A stretch of DNA of 64,000 bases from a gamma proteobacterium symbiont of Stewartia floridana (lineage in GTDB: Bacteria; Pseudomonadota; Gammaproteobacteria; Chromatiales; Chromatiaceae). This document shows positions 1 to 8,900 of this stretch, piece by piece. Under the pieces are notes generated by a model that saw only the letters and a program-made list of their open reading frames with translations, did not search any database and was not told where the DNA came from. Position numbers and translations under genes: made by a program. The stretch is taken from the NCBI GenBank assembly GCA_003676145.1, contig NAUB01000032.1, positions 32,667 to 96,666 of the forward strand. The letters run 5' to 3'. Numbering within the stretch: position 1 is the first letter of the stretch; every line of letters starts with the position of its first letter.

Positions 1-885
1 ATCGCCCGTAGTGGTGACCAGTTGACGGTCAGAGGGGCGACGCTGATGCGTGCGGATGGTTCGGTGGTCTTTCGGGATACCATCGATGTGCAGTTGGATG
101 GGGAGACTGTCGTCAAGAAGCAGCTGTCCACCGAGGAGCATGATAGCGGTGAGATATCAGTCGGTCAGCGGGTACTGGTGTTCGGCAGCCTGGATTCAGC
201 CGAGTCGAGTCTGGCTGCGGATCATCTGAGGATGCTGGTGACGGTTCTCAGCAGTACCAGGGTCGATGATGAGAGCGCTCTGGTGGTTGACCTGCAGAAG
301 ATCGATGGCCGGCCGGTTTCGCTTTTCGATTTCAGCGGTACCGGCAGTAGCGCGGCGACCGATGCCGATCCGGAAAACTACGAAGTGGATCATGGTGCGC
401 TGGATATCTCACAGATCAATGCGGGTGTGCCGTTGCGGGTGATTGGCTTTGTTACCCCATTCGCCACAGCACCGGCGGATTTCACGGCGCAAAGCCTGGT
501 TGACCTGACTGAGGTTGCGGCGGTGTTGACCCTGGGTTACGGCAGTGGCAGTGCGAATGCGTTCAGCGCCATCTCGGCAGAGGGCCTGACTCTCGATCTG
601 AGCGATGCGGAGCTTTTTCATCACCTGGGTCGGGCCGGTATCGTGATCGACCTGACTGAGCTGGCTGTGGAACCGGTGATCGTACCCCATGACGATGCAG
701 AGGGCAGTTTCTGGATCGAGGAGGGGGAGACTCTGCAGCTGCATACTGATTTTGCCAACTTTGCCGAAGATCTGGCGTCGAGAGTCGAGGCGGGCAGTCT
801 GGTAAAAGGGTTGCTTGCCAGTGGCGACTATGTGGATCAGAGCGGCGTGCTCACCAGCAGGATGGTTGTCGTCAAACTGCTCTGA
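1..885 (+). CDS. DUF5666-like secreted/surface protein, 3' part
   Basis: The reading frame is open to the left edge of the window, so only the C-terminal 294 codons are seen and the real start lies outside. The visible part repeats a small beta-rich module of about 70-90 residues, with lines such as VGQRVLVFGSL followed by a short linker and an LxADHLRML strand. This resembles DUF5666-type OB-like repeats found in exported bacterial proteins. It is acidic and lacks cysteines and membrane segments. Function is unknown. The assignment to DUF5666 is by pattern only. The gene converges on the GGCT-like gene, with a GC-rich hairpin between them. Confidence 0.6.
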   Translation: MARSGDQLTVRGATLMRADGSVVFRDTIDVQLDGETVVKKQLSTEEHDSGEISVGQRVLVFGSLDSAESSLAADHLRMLVTVLSSTRVDDESALVVDLQKIDGRPVSLFDFSGTGSSAATDADPENYEVDHGALDISQINAGVPLRVIGFVTPFATAPADFTAQSLVDLTEVAAVLTLGYGSGSANAFSAISAEGLTLDLSDAELFHHLGRAGIVIDLTELAVEPVIVPHDDAEGSFWIEEGETLQLHTDFANFAEDLASRVEAGSLVKGLLASGDYVDQSGVLTSRMVVVKLL

Positions 886-905
886 TACTCGATCAAAACC
901 TTGAT

Positions 906-929
906 GCCCTCTCCCTCGGGGGAGGGCTC
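906..929. terminator. CT/AG hairpin between convergent genes
   Basis: The sequence GCCCTCTCCC TCG GGGGAGGGC forms a stem of about nine pairs with one bulge. It sits between two convergent genes that end at 885 and 950. There is no strong T-run, so intrinsic termination is uncertain. The composition matches the CT/AG-rich hairpins at 2048, 12129 and 30470, so it may be a member of that repeat family. Confidence 0.4.
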
Positions 930-949
930 ATGGTAAGTCTCAAAACGGT

Positions 950-1465
950 CTATCCCAATCCGTCGAGGTAGATGGCCATTTCCAACGCATGCCTGGCGCT
1001 GTTCGGATCGATGATCGCTTCGATACGCTCGATTCGGTCGAGGTAGGTGGTTGGCAACTGATGTTCTCTGGCGCCACTCAATACATGGTGTTTATACCAA
1101 CTGTAGGGTTTCAATAGAGAATCGATGTGAGTGGCGTAGTAGGTAAAAGCGGTCAGGCTTTCAGCAGATCCAGTCAACAAGCTAACCTGTTTCTCTTCAT
1201 AGCCGTACCCCAGCCCTTCGTGCCGATCAAGTTCCGCTTTTTCAGCTTGAGCGATTTCAAACACCACACCGATGACCCGATGTTGCGGATTGTGGGTCTC
1301 CAGTGCATCGCATTTGGCCGAACCGTCCCGGCTTCTTTTATGAAAGCGCAGTTCGTGCGCCTCAAGCGTGGCGGTAGATCTGAATCGTGCCGAAGGTACT
1401 CGTTCCCTGAGGCGCCTGGATGACATATTCGAACCATAGGCGAAATAGAGCATTGGATCTTTCAC
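950..1465 (-). CDS. Gamma-glutamylcyclotransferase-like protein
   Basis: A 171-residue soluble protein of the GGCT/AIG2-like fold. The diagnostic YFAYGSNM loop is at residues 7-14, and LDRHEGLGYGYEE carries the acidic residues expected in the active site. Proteins of this fold release 5-oxoproline from gamma-glutamyl compounds; the actual substrate here cannot be read from sequence. The first codon is GTG, nine bases after an AAGGG sequence. An in-frame ATG at 1453 is the alternative, but its spacing to that site is poor. It lies 12 nt downstream of the DUF1330 gene, so the two are probably co-transcribed. Confidence 0.75.
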   Translation of the reverse strand: MKDPMLYFAYGSNMSSRRLRERVPSARFRSTATLEAHELRFHKRSRDGSAKCDALETHNPQHRVIGVVFEIAQAEKAELDRHEGLGYGYEEKQVSLLTGSAESLTAFTYYATHIDSLLKPYSWYKHHVLSGAREHQLPTTYLDRIERIEAIIDPNSARHALEMAIYLDGLG

Positions 1466-1477
1466 ACCGACTGACCC

Positions 1478-1765
1478 TTACGCTTCATAGGTTAGCAGAT
1501 CCATCTCAGCCGCCTCCTGACGAAGCGGAATCAAGGCTTGATACTGAGGGGAAGTGTACCAGTCGTTGAGGGCCTGCATGGCGGGAAATTCGATGACAAC
1601 CGTGTCACTATGTTGATGACTTCCGGATAGAACCGCCGACAAACTACCCCGGAAGAGCAGGGATCCCTGCCAGGGCTCAAGAGTGGCGGGTACCTTGCTG
1701 CGATACTCCTGCCACTTTTCGTTCTCTTTCACCGTGATATGTCCAATGAGGTAAGCCTTTGCCAT
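1478..1765 (-). CDS. DUF1330 domain protein
   Basis: A 95-residue protein matching the ferredoxin-like dimeric alpha/beta-barrel family DUF1330. It begins MAKAYLIGHITV, contains VVIEFPAMQALNDWYTSPQYQ and ends after an RQEAAEMDLL helix. The family has no settled biochemical role. It is the first gene of a likely two-gene unit with the GGCT-like protein. No unusual features are seen. Confidence 0.75.
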   Translation of the reverse strand: MAKAYLIGHITVKENEKWQEYRSKVPATLEPWQGSLLFRGSLSAVLSGSHQHSDTVVIEFPAMQALNDWYTSPQYQALIPLRQEAAEMDLLTYEA

Positions 1766-2014
1766 AGGTCTGTCCTTTTCGCTTGGTCGGTTTATTGTTG
1801 ATTGTTTGGGCGGTGGATGGTTATTGAGGTTCCAGCGGATCTTACAACAACCACCTTTTTCTTATGAGATTATCCGATTAACAGGTAAGTTGTAAGCCGT
1901 CACATTCTGCTTGAAAGAGATATACTGCGCCTTTGTGATAGCAGTTCTGGCCTATCGAGTATATGACATGAAAAGAGTTAACCAATATATAAGATGAAAG
2001 TTGGAAGAACCACG

Positions 2015-2125
2015 CAATCATCATCGTGCCAACCAGATGGAGAGAGTAGCTCCCCTCTCTCATCAAGGGAGAGGGGCTCAGGCGCCTCTCCTTGACTGAT
2101 ATCGAGTTAACAGATCAACAGTGAG
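2015..2125. repeat. Dispersed ~111-nt intergenic repeat with CT/AG hairpin, copy 1
   Basis: This segment aligns along its whole length with 30437-30548. Shared blocks are GAGAGAGTAGCTCCCCTCT, a GGGAGAGGGGCT arm, and GAGTTAAC followed by ACAGCAGTGA-like sequence. The centre (about 2048-2078) folds as a hairpin, AGCTCCCCTCTC against GAGAGGGGCT. In both copies the repeat lies immediately upstream of a plus-strand gene. The rest of the gap 1766-2201 shows no convincing gene; a short minus-strand frame at 1878-2066 runs through the repeat and is probably not coding. Confidence 0.7.
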
Positions 2126-2201
2126 TGTAAGAGTGAGCGTTGAATCATTTTCCTGTGTCGAAACTGATTTCCTGATAACAAATTGGATCGAGTGATTTTT
2201 T

Positions 2202-3740
2202 ATGAGTGATCAATCTGCAGCAACTGTCTCCAATCGACTGCGCCTGTTGGGTTTCTCTCTGACCGTGTTTCTCTCCTCAGCCGCGTTGCTGGTGCTGGAG
2301 ATCCTCGCCGGTCGGTTGCTGGCACCCCATATCGGGGTATCCCTCTATACCTGGACGTCGATCATCGGAGTGATTCTCGCTGGGTTGTCACTTGGCAACT
2401 GGCTGGGTGGGGTTTGGGCAGACCGGGGTGCCGACGGACGGGTGGCTGGGGTTGCCATGGCGCTGGCGGGTATCTATGCGATGCTGGCTCTACCACTGAT
2501 GGATGGTCTGGGTGGTTTACTGGCTGCGCAACAGGTCGGTCTGCTCGGATCGAGTTTCGTTTTTGCCTTTACTCTGTTTGCGCCGCCCGCCGTGGCGATC
2601 GGCATCGTCACGCCCCTGCTGACAACCCGCGCCCTCGATCTGGATCCCCGGGCCGGGCATGTGGTCGGCAGGATGCACGCTCTGGCGGCCATTGGCAGTA
2701 TCGTCGGTACCTTCGCCGCCGGATATTGGCTGGTTCAGTCGTTCGGCTCCCGCGCCATCCTGTTCGGCACTGGTGTTGGGTTGATCCTGCTCGCCGCCCC
2801 CTTTCTGATGAGAATGCGATTGCCGGTTTTGGTCATATTGGTATTGGCGACCCTGTTCTCTGCGCTTCTGAGTCTCTCCCAACAGGGGCTTCGGGGCTCC
2901 TGCGACCGGGAGAGTCAATACTTCTGCATCCGTGTTGTGGATCGCAGCAGTGACGCTCCGTTTGGCCAGGCTCGCGGCATGGTGCTTGACCATCTGCTCC
3001 ACGGTATCAACCACGACACCGATCCAAGAATCATCATTGCCCCCTATGTGCATGCCATCGATGAACTTGTCTATGCACACTTCAATCAACGTTATGATGC
3101 GGGTCTGGAGTGGTTCTTTCTTGGAGGAGGCAGCTACACTCATCCCCGCGCCGTTCAGGCGTTGAGCCCGGAGTCCTCGGTTACTGTGGCCGAGCTCGAT
3201 CCGATGGTGACCCTGACCGCCGTGGAGAAGCTCTACCTGGAACCGGAAGCGATGCGTATCCTGCACGAAGATGGGCGTCGGGCCCTGACGGCAGAGAGCG
3301 GTAAATTCGATGTCATCGTTGGCGATGTATTTCACGATGTGGCGATCCCCGAGCATATGGTCACGCTGGAGTTTGCCGAGATTGTCCGCCATAGATTAAA
3401 TGCCGACGGTATCTACCTCATGAACATCGTTGATGCCTTCCCCGACCCCAGGCTCGTTCGTGCCGTCACCAAAACCCTCAGCGAGGTGTTCACCCACGTC
3501 GATCTCTGGATGGAGGGTGTGCCTGGTGCAGAACGGGTTACCTTTGTCTTGAGTGCCACCAACAGTGAACGACCGGCGGAGATGGTTCAAGCCCGATTCG
3601 GCTTTGAACGAACCTGGTTTCGGGTGACAGAAAAACTGATGGCCCTTGGAAAGCCACTGGATGAGTTGCCGATACTTACCGATGACTATGCTCCGGTGGA
3701 GCGACTGATTGCCGGCCTGTTGCTTGGTGAGCGTGATTAG
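2202..3740 (+). CDS. Fused membrane / spermidine-synthase-like protein
   Basis: A 512-residue two-part protein. Residues about 15-225 form six or seven hydrophobic helices, beginning LLVLEILAGRLLAP, a sequence typical of membrane-anchored spermidine-synthase homologues. Residues about 235-510 form a Rossmann methyltransferase/aminopropyltransferase fold, with the nucleotide loop WFFLGGGSYTHPRA near 305-317, the acidic strand AELDP near 330-334, GDVFHDVAIPEH near 374-385, and TDDYAPVERLIA near the end. The family resembles polyamine aminopropyltransferases but usually lacks the canonical catalytic pattern, so a polyamine product is not assured. It is monocistronic, with a CT/AG repeat just upstream. 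Confidence 0.8.
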   Translation: MSDQSAATVSNRLRLLGFSLTVFLSSAALLVLEILAGRLLAPHIGVSLYTWTSIIGVILAGLSLGNWLGGVWADRGADGRVAGVAMALAGIYAMLALPLMDGLGGLLAAQQVGLLGSSFVFAFTLFAPPAVAIGIVTPLLTTRALDLDPRAGHVVGRMHALAAIGSIVGTFAAGYWLVQSFGSRAILFGTGVGLILLAAPFLMRMRLPVLVILVLATLFSALLSLSQQGLRGSCDRESQYFCIRVVDRSSDAPFGQARGMVLDHLLHGINHDTDPRIIIAPYVHAIDELVYAHFNQRYDAGLEWFFLGGGSYTHPRAVQALSPESSVTVAELDPMVTLTAVEKLYLEPEAMRILHEDGRRALTAESGKFDVIVGDVFHDVAIPEHMVTLEFAEIVRHRLNADGIYLMNIVDAFPDPRLVRAVTKTLSEVFTHVDLWMEGVPGAERVTFVLSATNSERPAEMVQARFGFERTWFRVTEKLMALGKPLDELPILTDDYAPVERLIAGLLLGERD

Positions 3741-3741
3741 G

Positions 3742-3765
3742 AAAAATATCACCGGCGACGCCGGT
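3742..3765 (-). terminator. Probable intrinsic terminator of the DMT transporter gene
   Basis: Read on the minus strand, a perfect 6-bp stem ACCGGC GTC GCCGGT is followed by GATATTTTT. This is the arrangement expected for a rho-independent terminator of the gene that ends at 3837. On the plus strand there is no T-run after the stem. Confidence 0.5.
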
Positions 3766-3836
3766 CGCTCCTCGTTTCAAATAGATCAAATACAGCTGAA
3801 CTGGCGAATGCTGTGAAATAATCAGCTTAACTGGCA

Positions 3837-4679
3837 TCAGACAGGTGAGCGTTGGCTTTTATCACTCCAGAGGATCACCAGGCCTGAGATGACAATCAGG
3901 CAGCAGCCCACAACCACCGGCCTGCTCAGTGGTTCAGCAAAAATTAACACCCCGAGGGAGACACCAAACAGCAGTCTTGTGTATCTGAATGGAGTCACCG
4001 CTGAGACTTCACCGGTGCGCATCGCTTTCATTAACCCTGAGTAGGCAATAACGCCAAACAATACTGTCCCCAGCAGATAGAGGGCTGTTGTGGGGTCAGG
4101 AAAGACAAACGGAAGTCTCTGCCAGGCAGAAATAACCAAACCGGCAAGCACGATCGATACAAAGCCATAGAAGCCCAGTATGGAAACGCCCAGTGTCGAC
4201 GGCGCCGCACGGCTGGCAAGATCGCGCCCGGCAAAGCCAAGCATGCCGAGCAGCGCGAATATGGAGAGAATTGAGAAGCTTTCACTACCTGGACGTACGA
4301 TCACAACGACGCCGAGCAGGCCGATGAATATGGCGATCCACCTCCGCCAGCCAACTTTTTCATGAAAAAAGAGTGCTGCACCCAAAACGACAAATATTGG
4401 CGCAGCCTGGAGAATGACCGTGGTGGAGGAAAGTGTGGTGTAAGCCAGCGCCAGCACATAAAACAGTCGACCGATTACTTCGAATAGAATACGAGTCTGC
4501 ATCGGGCGGGAGAAGGCTTCTTTTGTGAACAGGTGTTGACCACTCAAGCTGGCCATTAGTGCGAATACAAGAGTACCGCCTAACCCAAAAACAGTGAGTA
4601 TCTGACCGGCTGGTATTGACTGGGTGACACTCTTGATCAGTGCATCCTCAATGGCAAAGCAGGCCATTGAGATAACCAT
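3837..4679 (-). CDS. DMT-superfamily (EamA) transporter
   Basis: A 280-residue integral membrane protein with about ten hydrophobic helices in two EamA-like halves. The signature LQAAPIFVVLGAALFFHEKV ends the first half, and FRYTRLLFGVSLGVLIFAEP sits in the second. The substrate cannot be predicted. The start is uncertain. ATG at 4679 is the only standard start, but the frame stays open and protein-like upstream (THRENLVGSVW before MVIS), which would complete the usual first helix. A non-standard ATT at 4718, preceded by AAGAG, or CTG at 4697 could be the true start. Confidence 0.85.
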   Translation of the reverse strand: MVISMACFAIEDALIKSVTQSIPAGQILTVFGLGGTLVFALMASLSGQHLFTKEAFSRPMQTRILFEVIGRLFYVLALAYTTLSSTTVILQAAPIFVVLGAALFFHEKVGWRRWIAIFIGLLGVVVIVRPGSESFSILSIFALLGMLGFAGRDLASRAAPSTLGVSILGFYGFVSIVLAGLVISAWQRLPFVFPDPTTALYLLGTVLFGVIAYSGLMKAMRTGEVSAVTPFRYTRLLFGVSLGVLIFAEPLSRPVVVGCCLIVISGLVILWSDKSQRSPV

Positions 4680-4838
4680 CCAAACACTGCCGACCAGGTT
4701 TTCGCGATGCGTTGAAATGTAATTGTCTCTTTGTTAATAACTGAGTGTAAGCATCGCCTTGATTGAAGCTATTGCTTACAGCCTGCTATTGGTTGCCCTA
4801 TCCTGACGCGACACTTTAACGTGTTGCTTGGGTCGTCT

Positions 4839-5936
4839 TTAGTTGTCAGCGAACTTGAGTGCAATGTGATTGAACTCACCTTCCAGCACTTTGAACGCCT
4901 CCACGATGACAGGGTCAAAGTGGCTCCCTGAGGTCTCCAGAATGATATCAACCGCAGTCTCATGACTATAGGCTTCTTTGTAGACCCGTTTATTCACCAA
5001 TGCATCATAGACATCCGCCAGGGCCATCAGCCTGCCGGAAATGGGTATCTGAGAACCTTTAAGGCCTTGGGGGTAACCGCTGCCGTCCCATTTTTCATGG
5101 TGTGTAAGCGTAACCTCTTTTGCCATTGATAGAAATTCAGTTGTACCGAAATCACACTCTGCCTTGACCAGGGCATCGTAGCCGAGTTGGGAATGGGTGC
5201 GCATAATAACCCATTCGTCTGCAGTCAGTTTTCCGGGTTTCATTAGAATCTGGTCGGGTATGCCCACCTTGCCAATATCGTGCAGGGGTGCTGAACGAAA
5301 CAATCGATCGATCGTCTCTTCAGTAAGATAGTCTTTGTACTCTGTATGGTCTTGCAACTCTTCGCAAAGCAAGCGAATGTAGTATTGTGTTCGCTTGATA
5401 TGATTGCCGGTCTCATTGTCGCGCGTCTCTGCCAGTGATGCCATGCAACGTATCGCTACATCCTGAGTACGCCTGATCTCTTCGGTTCGCTCTTTAACCC
5501 GTAGTTCCAGCAGGCTGTTTTCGTCACTTAATATCCGTTTTCCTTTCGCTAACGCCAGGTGGTTCGCAACCCGGCTCTCTACGATGGGAGGACTGATTGG
5601 TTTGGTGATATAGTCGACCGCGCCTAGCGTGAAGCCACGTAGTTCATCGTCGACTTCACTCTTTACAGTCAGGAATATGACAGGAATATCACGCGTCAAT
5701 GGATTCTGTTTGAGTCGCTGACAGACCTCGTAGCCGTCTATATCCGGCATCAGTATGTCGAGTAAGATCAGATCAGGGATAAGGTCCTCTTGGGTAGCAC
5801 GCTGTAGCGCTGTCTCACCATCTTTAGCGACGAATACCTGATAGTTCTGATTCAATATTTCAACCAGCACATCAATATAAAATTTTTCGTCATCGACCAA
5901 TAGAATACGTGCTTTCTGTTCATTCTGGTTTGTCAT
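4839..5936 (-). CDS. Response regulator with HD-GYP domain
   Basis: A 365-residue cytoplasmic regulator. An N-terminal receiver (residues 9-125) has the acid pair VDDE, phospho-acceptor D60 in LLDILMPD, and K112. A helical linker leads to an HD-GYP domain (about 155-355) with HD at 219-220 in PLHDIGKVGIP, HH at 279-280, and GYP at 287-289. HD-GYP proteins of the RpfG type hydrolyse cyclic di-GMP in a metal-dependent manner, and the visible ligands are complete. Its start overlaps the end of the upstream BvgS-like kinase by 17 nt, so it is almost certainly the output of that kinase: a periplasmic signal converted to cyclic-di-GMP breakdown. Confidence 0.92.
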   Translation of the reverse strand: MTNQNEQKARILLVDDEKFYIDVLVEILNQNYQVFVAKDGETALQRATQEDLIPDLILLDILMPDIDGYEVCQRLKQNPLTRDIPVIFLTVKSEVDDELRGFTLGAVDYITKPISPPIVESRVANHLALAKGKRILSDENSLLELRVKERTEEIRRTQDVAIRCMASLAETRDNETGNHIKRTQYYIRLLCEELQDHTEYKDYLTEETIDRLFRSAPLHDIGKVGIPDQILMKPGKLTADEWVIMRTHSQLGYDALVKAECDFGTTEFLSMAKEVTLTHHEKWDGSGYPQGLKGSQIPISGRLMALADVYDALVNKRVYKEAYSHETAVDIILETSGSHFDPVIVEAFKVLEGEFNHIALKFADN

Positions 5937-8900
5937 CTGTCACCGCCAGCAGTCGTCCTTTAAGAGCTAGTAAAGTAGTTATAGCTTTATCAAAGTCATA
6001 ATTATCAACATGAGTTTTCAACTCGATAAGCGAATCCGCGAGGCTTGAATTCTGAGCCAGAACCAGGGGGGCGAGTTTATCAAGTAAGCCTGACGATGTG
6101 ACATCACCTTGTTTAAGAGCGGTGTCTATCTGCTGAAGTAGTTGTTGAACGTCATCACTACTTGCTTCGTCGTTGGTGCCGTCCCCGATCTGAGTCCTGT
6201 CAATCTTGTTTTGCAGTAACTTAATGCTGTCAAATACGGTACTTGCCTGTTTTTCGAATATCTCTTGCAGGTTTGTGATCTGAAGTTTGTCAGATGGAGC
6301 AAGTACCGCATCCAATAGGTTGCGTGTCGCCTCCTGTAGGCTATTTGCCCCAATACTACCGGAAACGCCCTGCAAGGTATGTAGCAGGCGCTTGAGTGTG
6401 TCCCATTCACTTGAACGAAGCAGTTCCGATACCTGGCTTGTGCAATCCCGATACCGCTGTTGGAATTCCAGCAGGAGTTTTATGTAGAGGCGCTGATTTC
6501 CACCAACCCGTTTAGTCCCCCAGGTCAGATCTATGCCTGCAACTTTATCAGGAAGATCGTAACTCGGAACATGAGCCGAGACCGCCTGTATATCGGCTAG
6601 GGGACGATCATCTACGGGCAGCCAGGCCAGCAGTGTGCTTGACAGCCTGTCCGGATCGATCGGCTTGGATAGGTAGTCATCCATGCCGGCAGCCAGGCAG
6701 CGCTCCCGGTCGCCCCGCATTGCATGAGCGGTCATCGCAATGATCCGCACGTAGGTATTTTTGAGTTCGTTTCGCACCCGGCGTGTGGTTTCGAGACCAT
6801 CGAGACCTGGCATCTGTAGGTCCATGAATACCAGATCAAAATTGATCTCTTTGATCTTCTTAAGTGCCTCCTCACCGCTATTGACGACAACAACCAGCAG
6901 ACCGAGCTTTTCCAGCAGTTCACGGGCGACTTGCTGATTGATCACATTGTCTTCGACCAGCAGCACCTGCCCTTTGAAGCGACGGGACTTGATTTGCCGC
7001 TTTTGCGTTTGCTTGGTTTGCCCAAACAGGACTTCACTGATGTTGTCAAACAGGGTTGATGGGCTGATTGGTTTTATCAGTACACTTTCCACACCCAGGC
7101 GATCCGTATGCATCAATAGATCCTGATGGTCATAGGCCGTAATCATAATGATTGGTATTGATTGTGATACGTCGAGTTCAGTGCGGATATGTTCAATCGC
7201 CTGCACACCATCGATCTCCGGCATCCGCCAGTCAATGATCAACAGACGGATATCGTCAACTGTTTGTAGTGCCGCATAGGCCTGTTTGGCAGAAGATACT
7301 GCCGTAACCGAAAAAGAGAATGATTCAAGCGTCTTTTGTATCACCTCGCGTGTGGTGTCATTGTCTTCGACAATCAATACCTTCATGCCACGCATGAAAT
7401 CTTTGAAAACGAACTCGTCTTCCTTTTGCTTCCTGGCTACTGTCAATGGAATATAAAAACTGAACTCACTGCCTTGACCGGGCTCGCTCTTTACATTGAT
7501 CTTTCCGCCCATCAGTCTTACAAGATTATTGCTGATACTGAGTCCCAGGCCAGTGCCTCCATGGCGGCGTGTGGTTGATGCGTCGGCCTGCACGAACGCC
7601 TCAAACAGACGCGCCACTTTTTCCGGCTCTATACCAATGCCGCTATCTTTTACAGAGAACCTCACTTTGATATCTGAGCCGCTCTGCTCTTCCAGATCAA
7701 CCGATAAGAGAATTTCCCCGTCAGCGGTAAATTTAATCGCATTCTGCGCAAGATTGATGAGTACCTGACCGATTCTCAATGGATCGCCAATCAATTTCTG
7801 CGGAATTCTCAAGTCCTGCTTAAAGATGAACTCAAGTCCTTTCTGCTCAGCTTTGATTGAGATCAAGCTGGAAAGGTTTTCCAGAATTGAATCCAGTTTG
7901 AATTCACTCTGTTCAATCTGTAGCTTGCCCGCTTCAATCTTTGAAAAGTCGAGGATGTCATTCAGAATGCCCAGCAGATTGATTGATGACAGTTTGATTT
8001 TACTCAGGTAGTCAAACTGCTTTTCAGTCAGGTCGGTATCCAGGGCCAAGTGAGTCATGCCGATGATCGCATTCATCGGGGTGCGGATTTCATGGCTCAT
8101 GTTCGCCAGGAAGTCACTCTTGAAGCGATTTGCCTGGCGTTGCAGCTTCATCGCTTTCTTGATCTCTTTTTCAACCCGTATTCGTTCAGTTAAGTTGACC
8201 AGAACCCCGAGGTGCATCATCTCACCCTGCATGCGAATGGGAATGGCGGATAGCAGACCCTCAATCAGATTGCCTTTCAGGGTCTTTATGCCAATACGCA
8301 TGTTCCTTACAGCTCTTTTTGTTTGTAATTCAGTCAATACCCGTTCACGATCGGCGGGATCGGCATAAAAACCAGCCATATTCATGCCGATGATTGATGA
8401 ACCGTCTGCCTCGATCTCCAGAAGTGATTGTTCATTGGATATTCTGATAACACCTTTCATGTCGCTGACCACAATCGCAACAGGCACAGCATTTATAATC
8501 AGGTTGAGTTGCGCTTCATTCTGTTTCGCCAGTTGGTGTTTTCTGCGTAGCCGCAACAGCCAGATTACAAATACCAACACCACAGACATCGCCGCACCAA
8601 TAACACGCCAGACGGTCGTGTAGTCCACCGCCACATCGTAACGTATCGACATCCATCTCTGTTTTATTTCGTTTTTTTGTTCTTCCGTCATACTGCGGAT
8701 GGCTTCATCCAGAACTTCAACCAGAATCGGCCAATCCTTGCGTACCCCGACTGAAAGCTGATACTGATAGGGAGTCGGCGCTCCGACCTTGATGTTGGTC
8801 AGGCCATTTTTGCGGATCAGGTGACTTCCGACCGTCAGGTTGCCCACATACCCATCGATCTCATTAAGGGCAAGTCGCTGCAGACCGTTCAATGCATTGG

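Noticed and set aside
1878..2066. 62-codon minus-strand frame before the spermidine-synthase-like gene
   Set aside because: It runs through a dispersed intergenic repeat, has no ribosome site and shows no family resemblance.
2517..3392. 291-codon minus-strand frame inside the spermidine-synthase-like gene
   Set aside because: Antisense shadow; no motifs, and the plus-strand gene has clear domain signatures.
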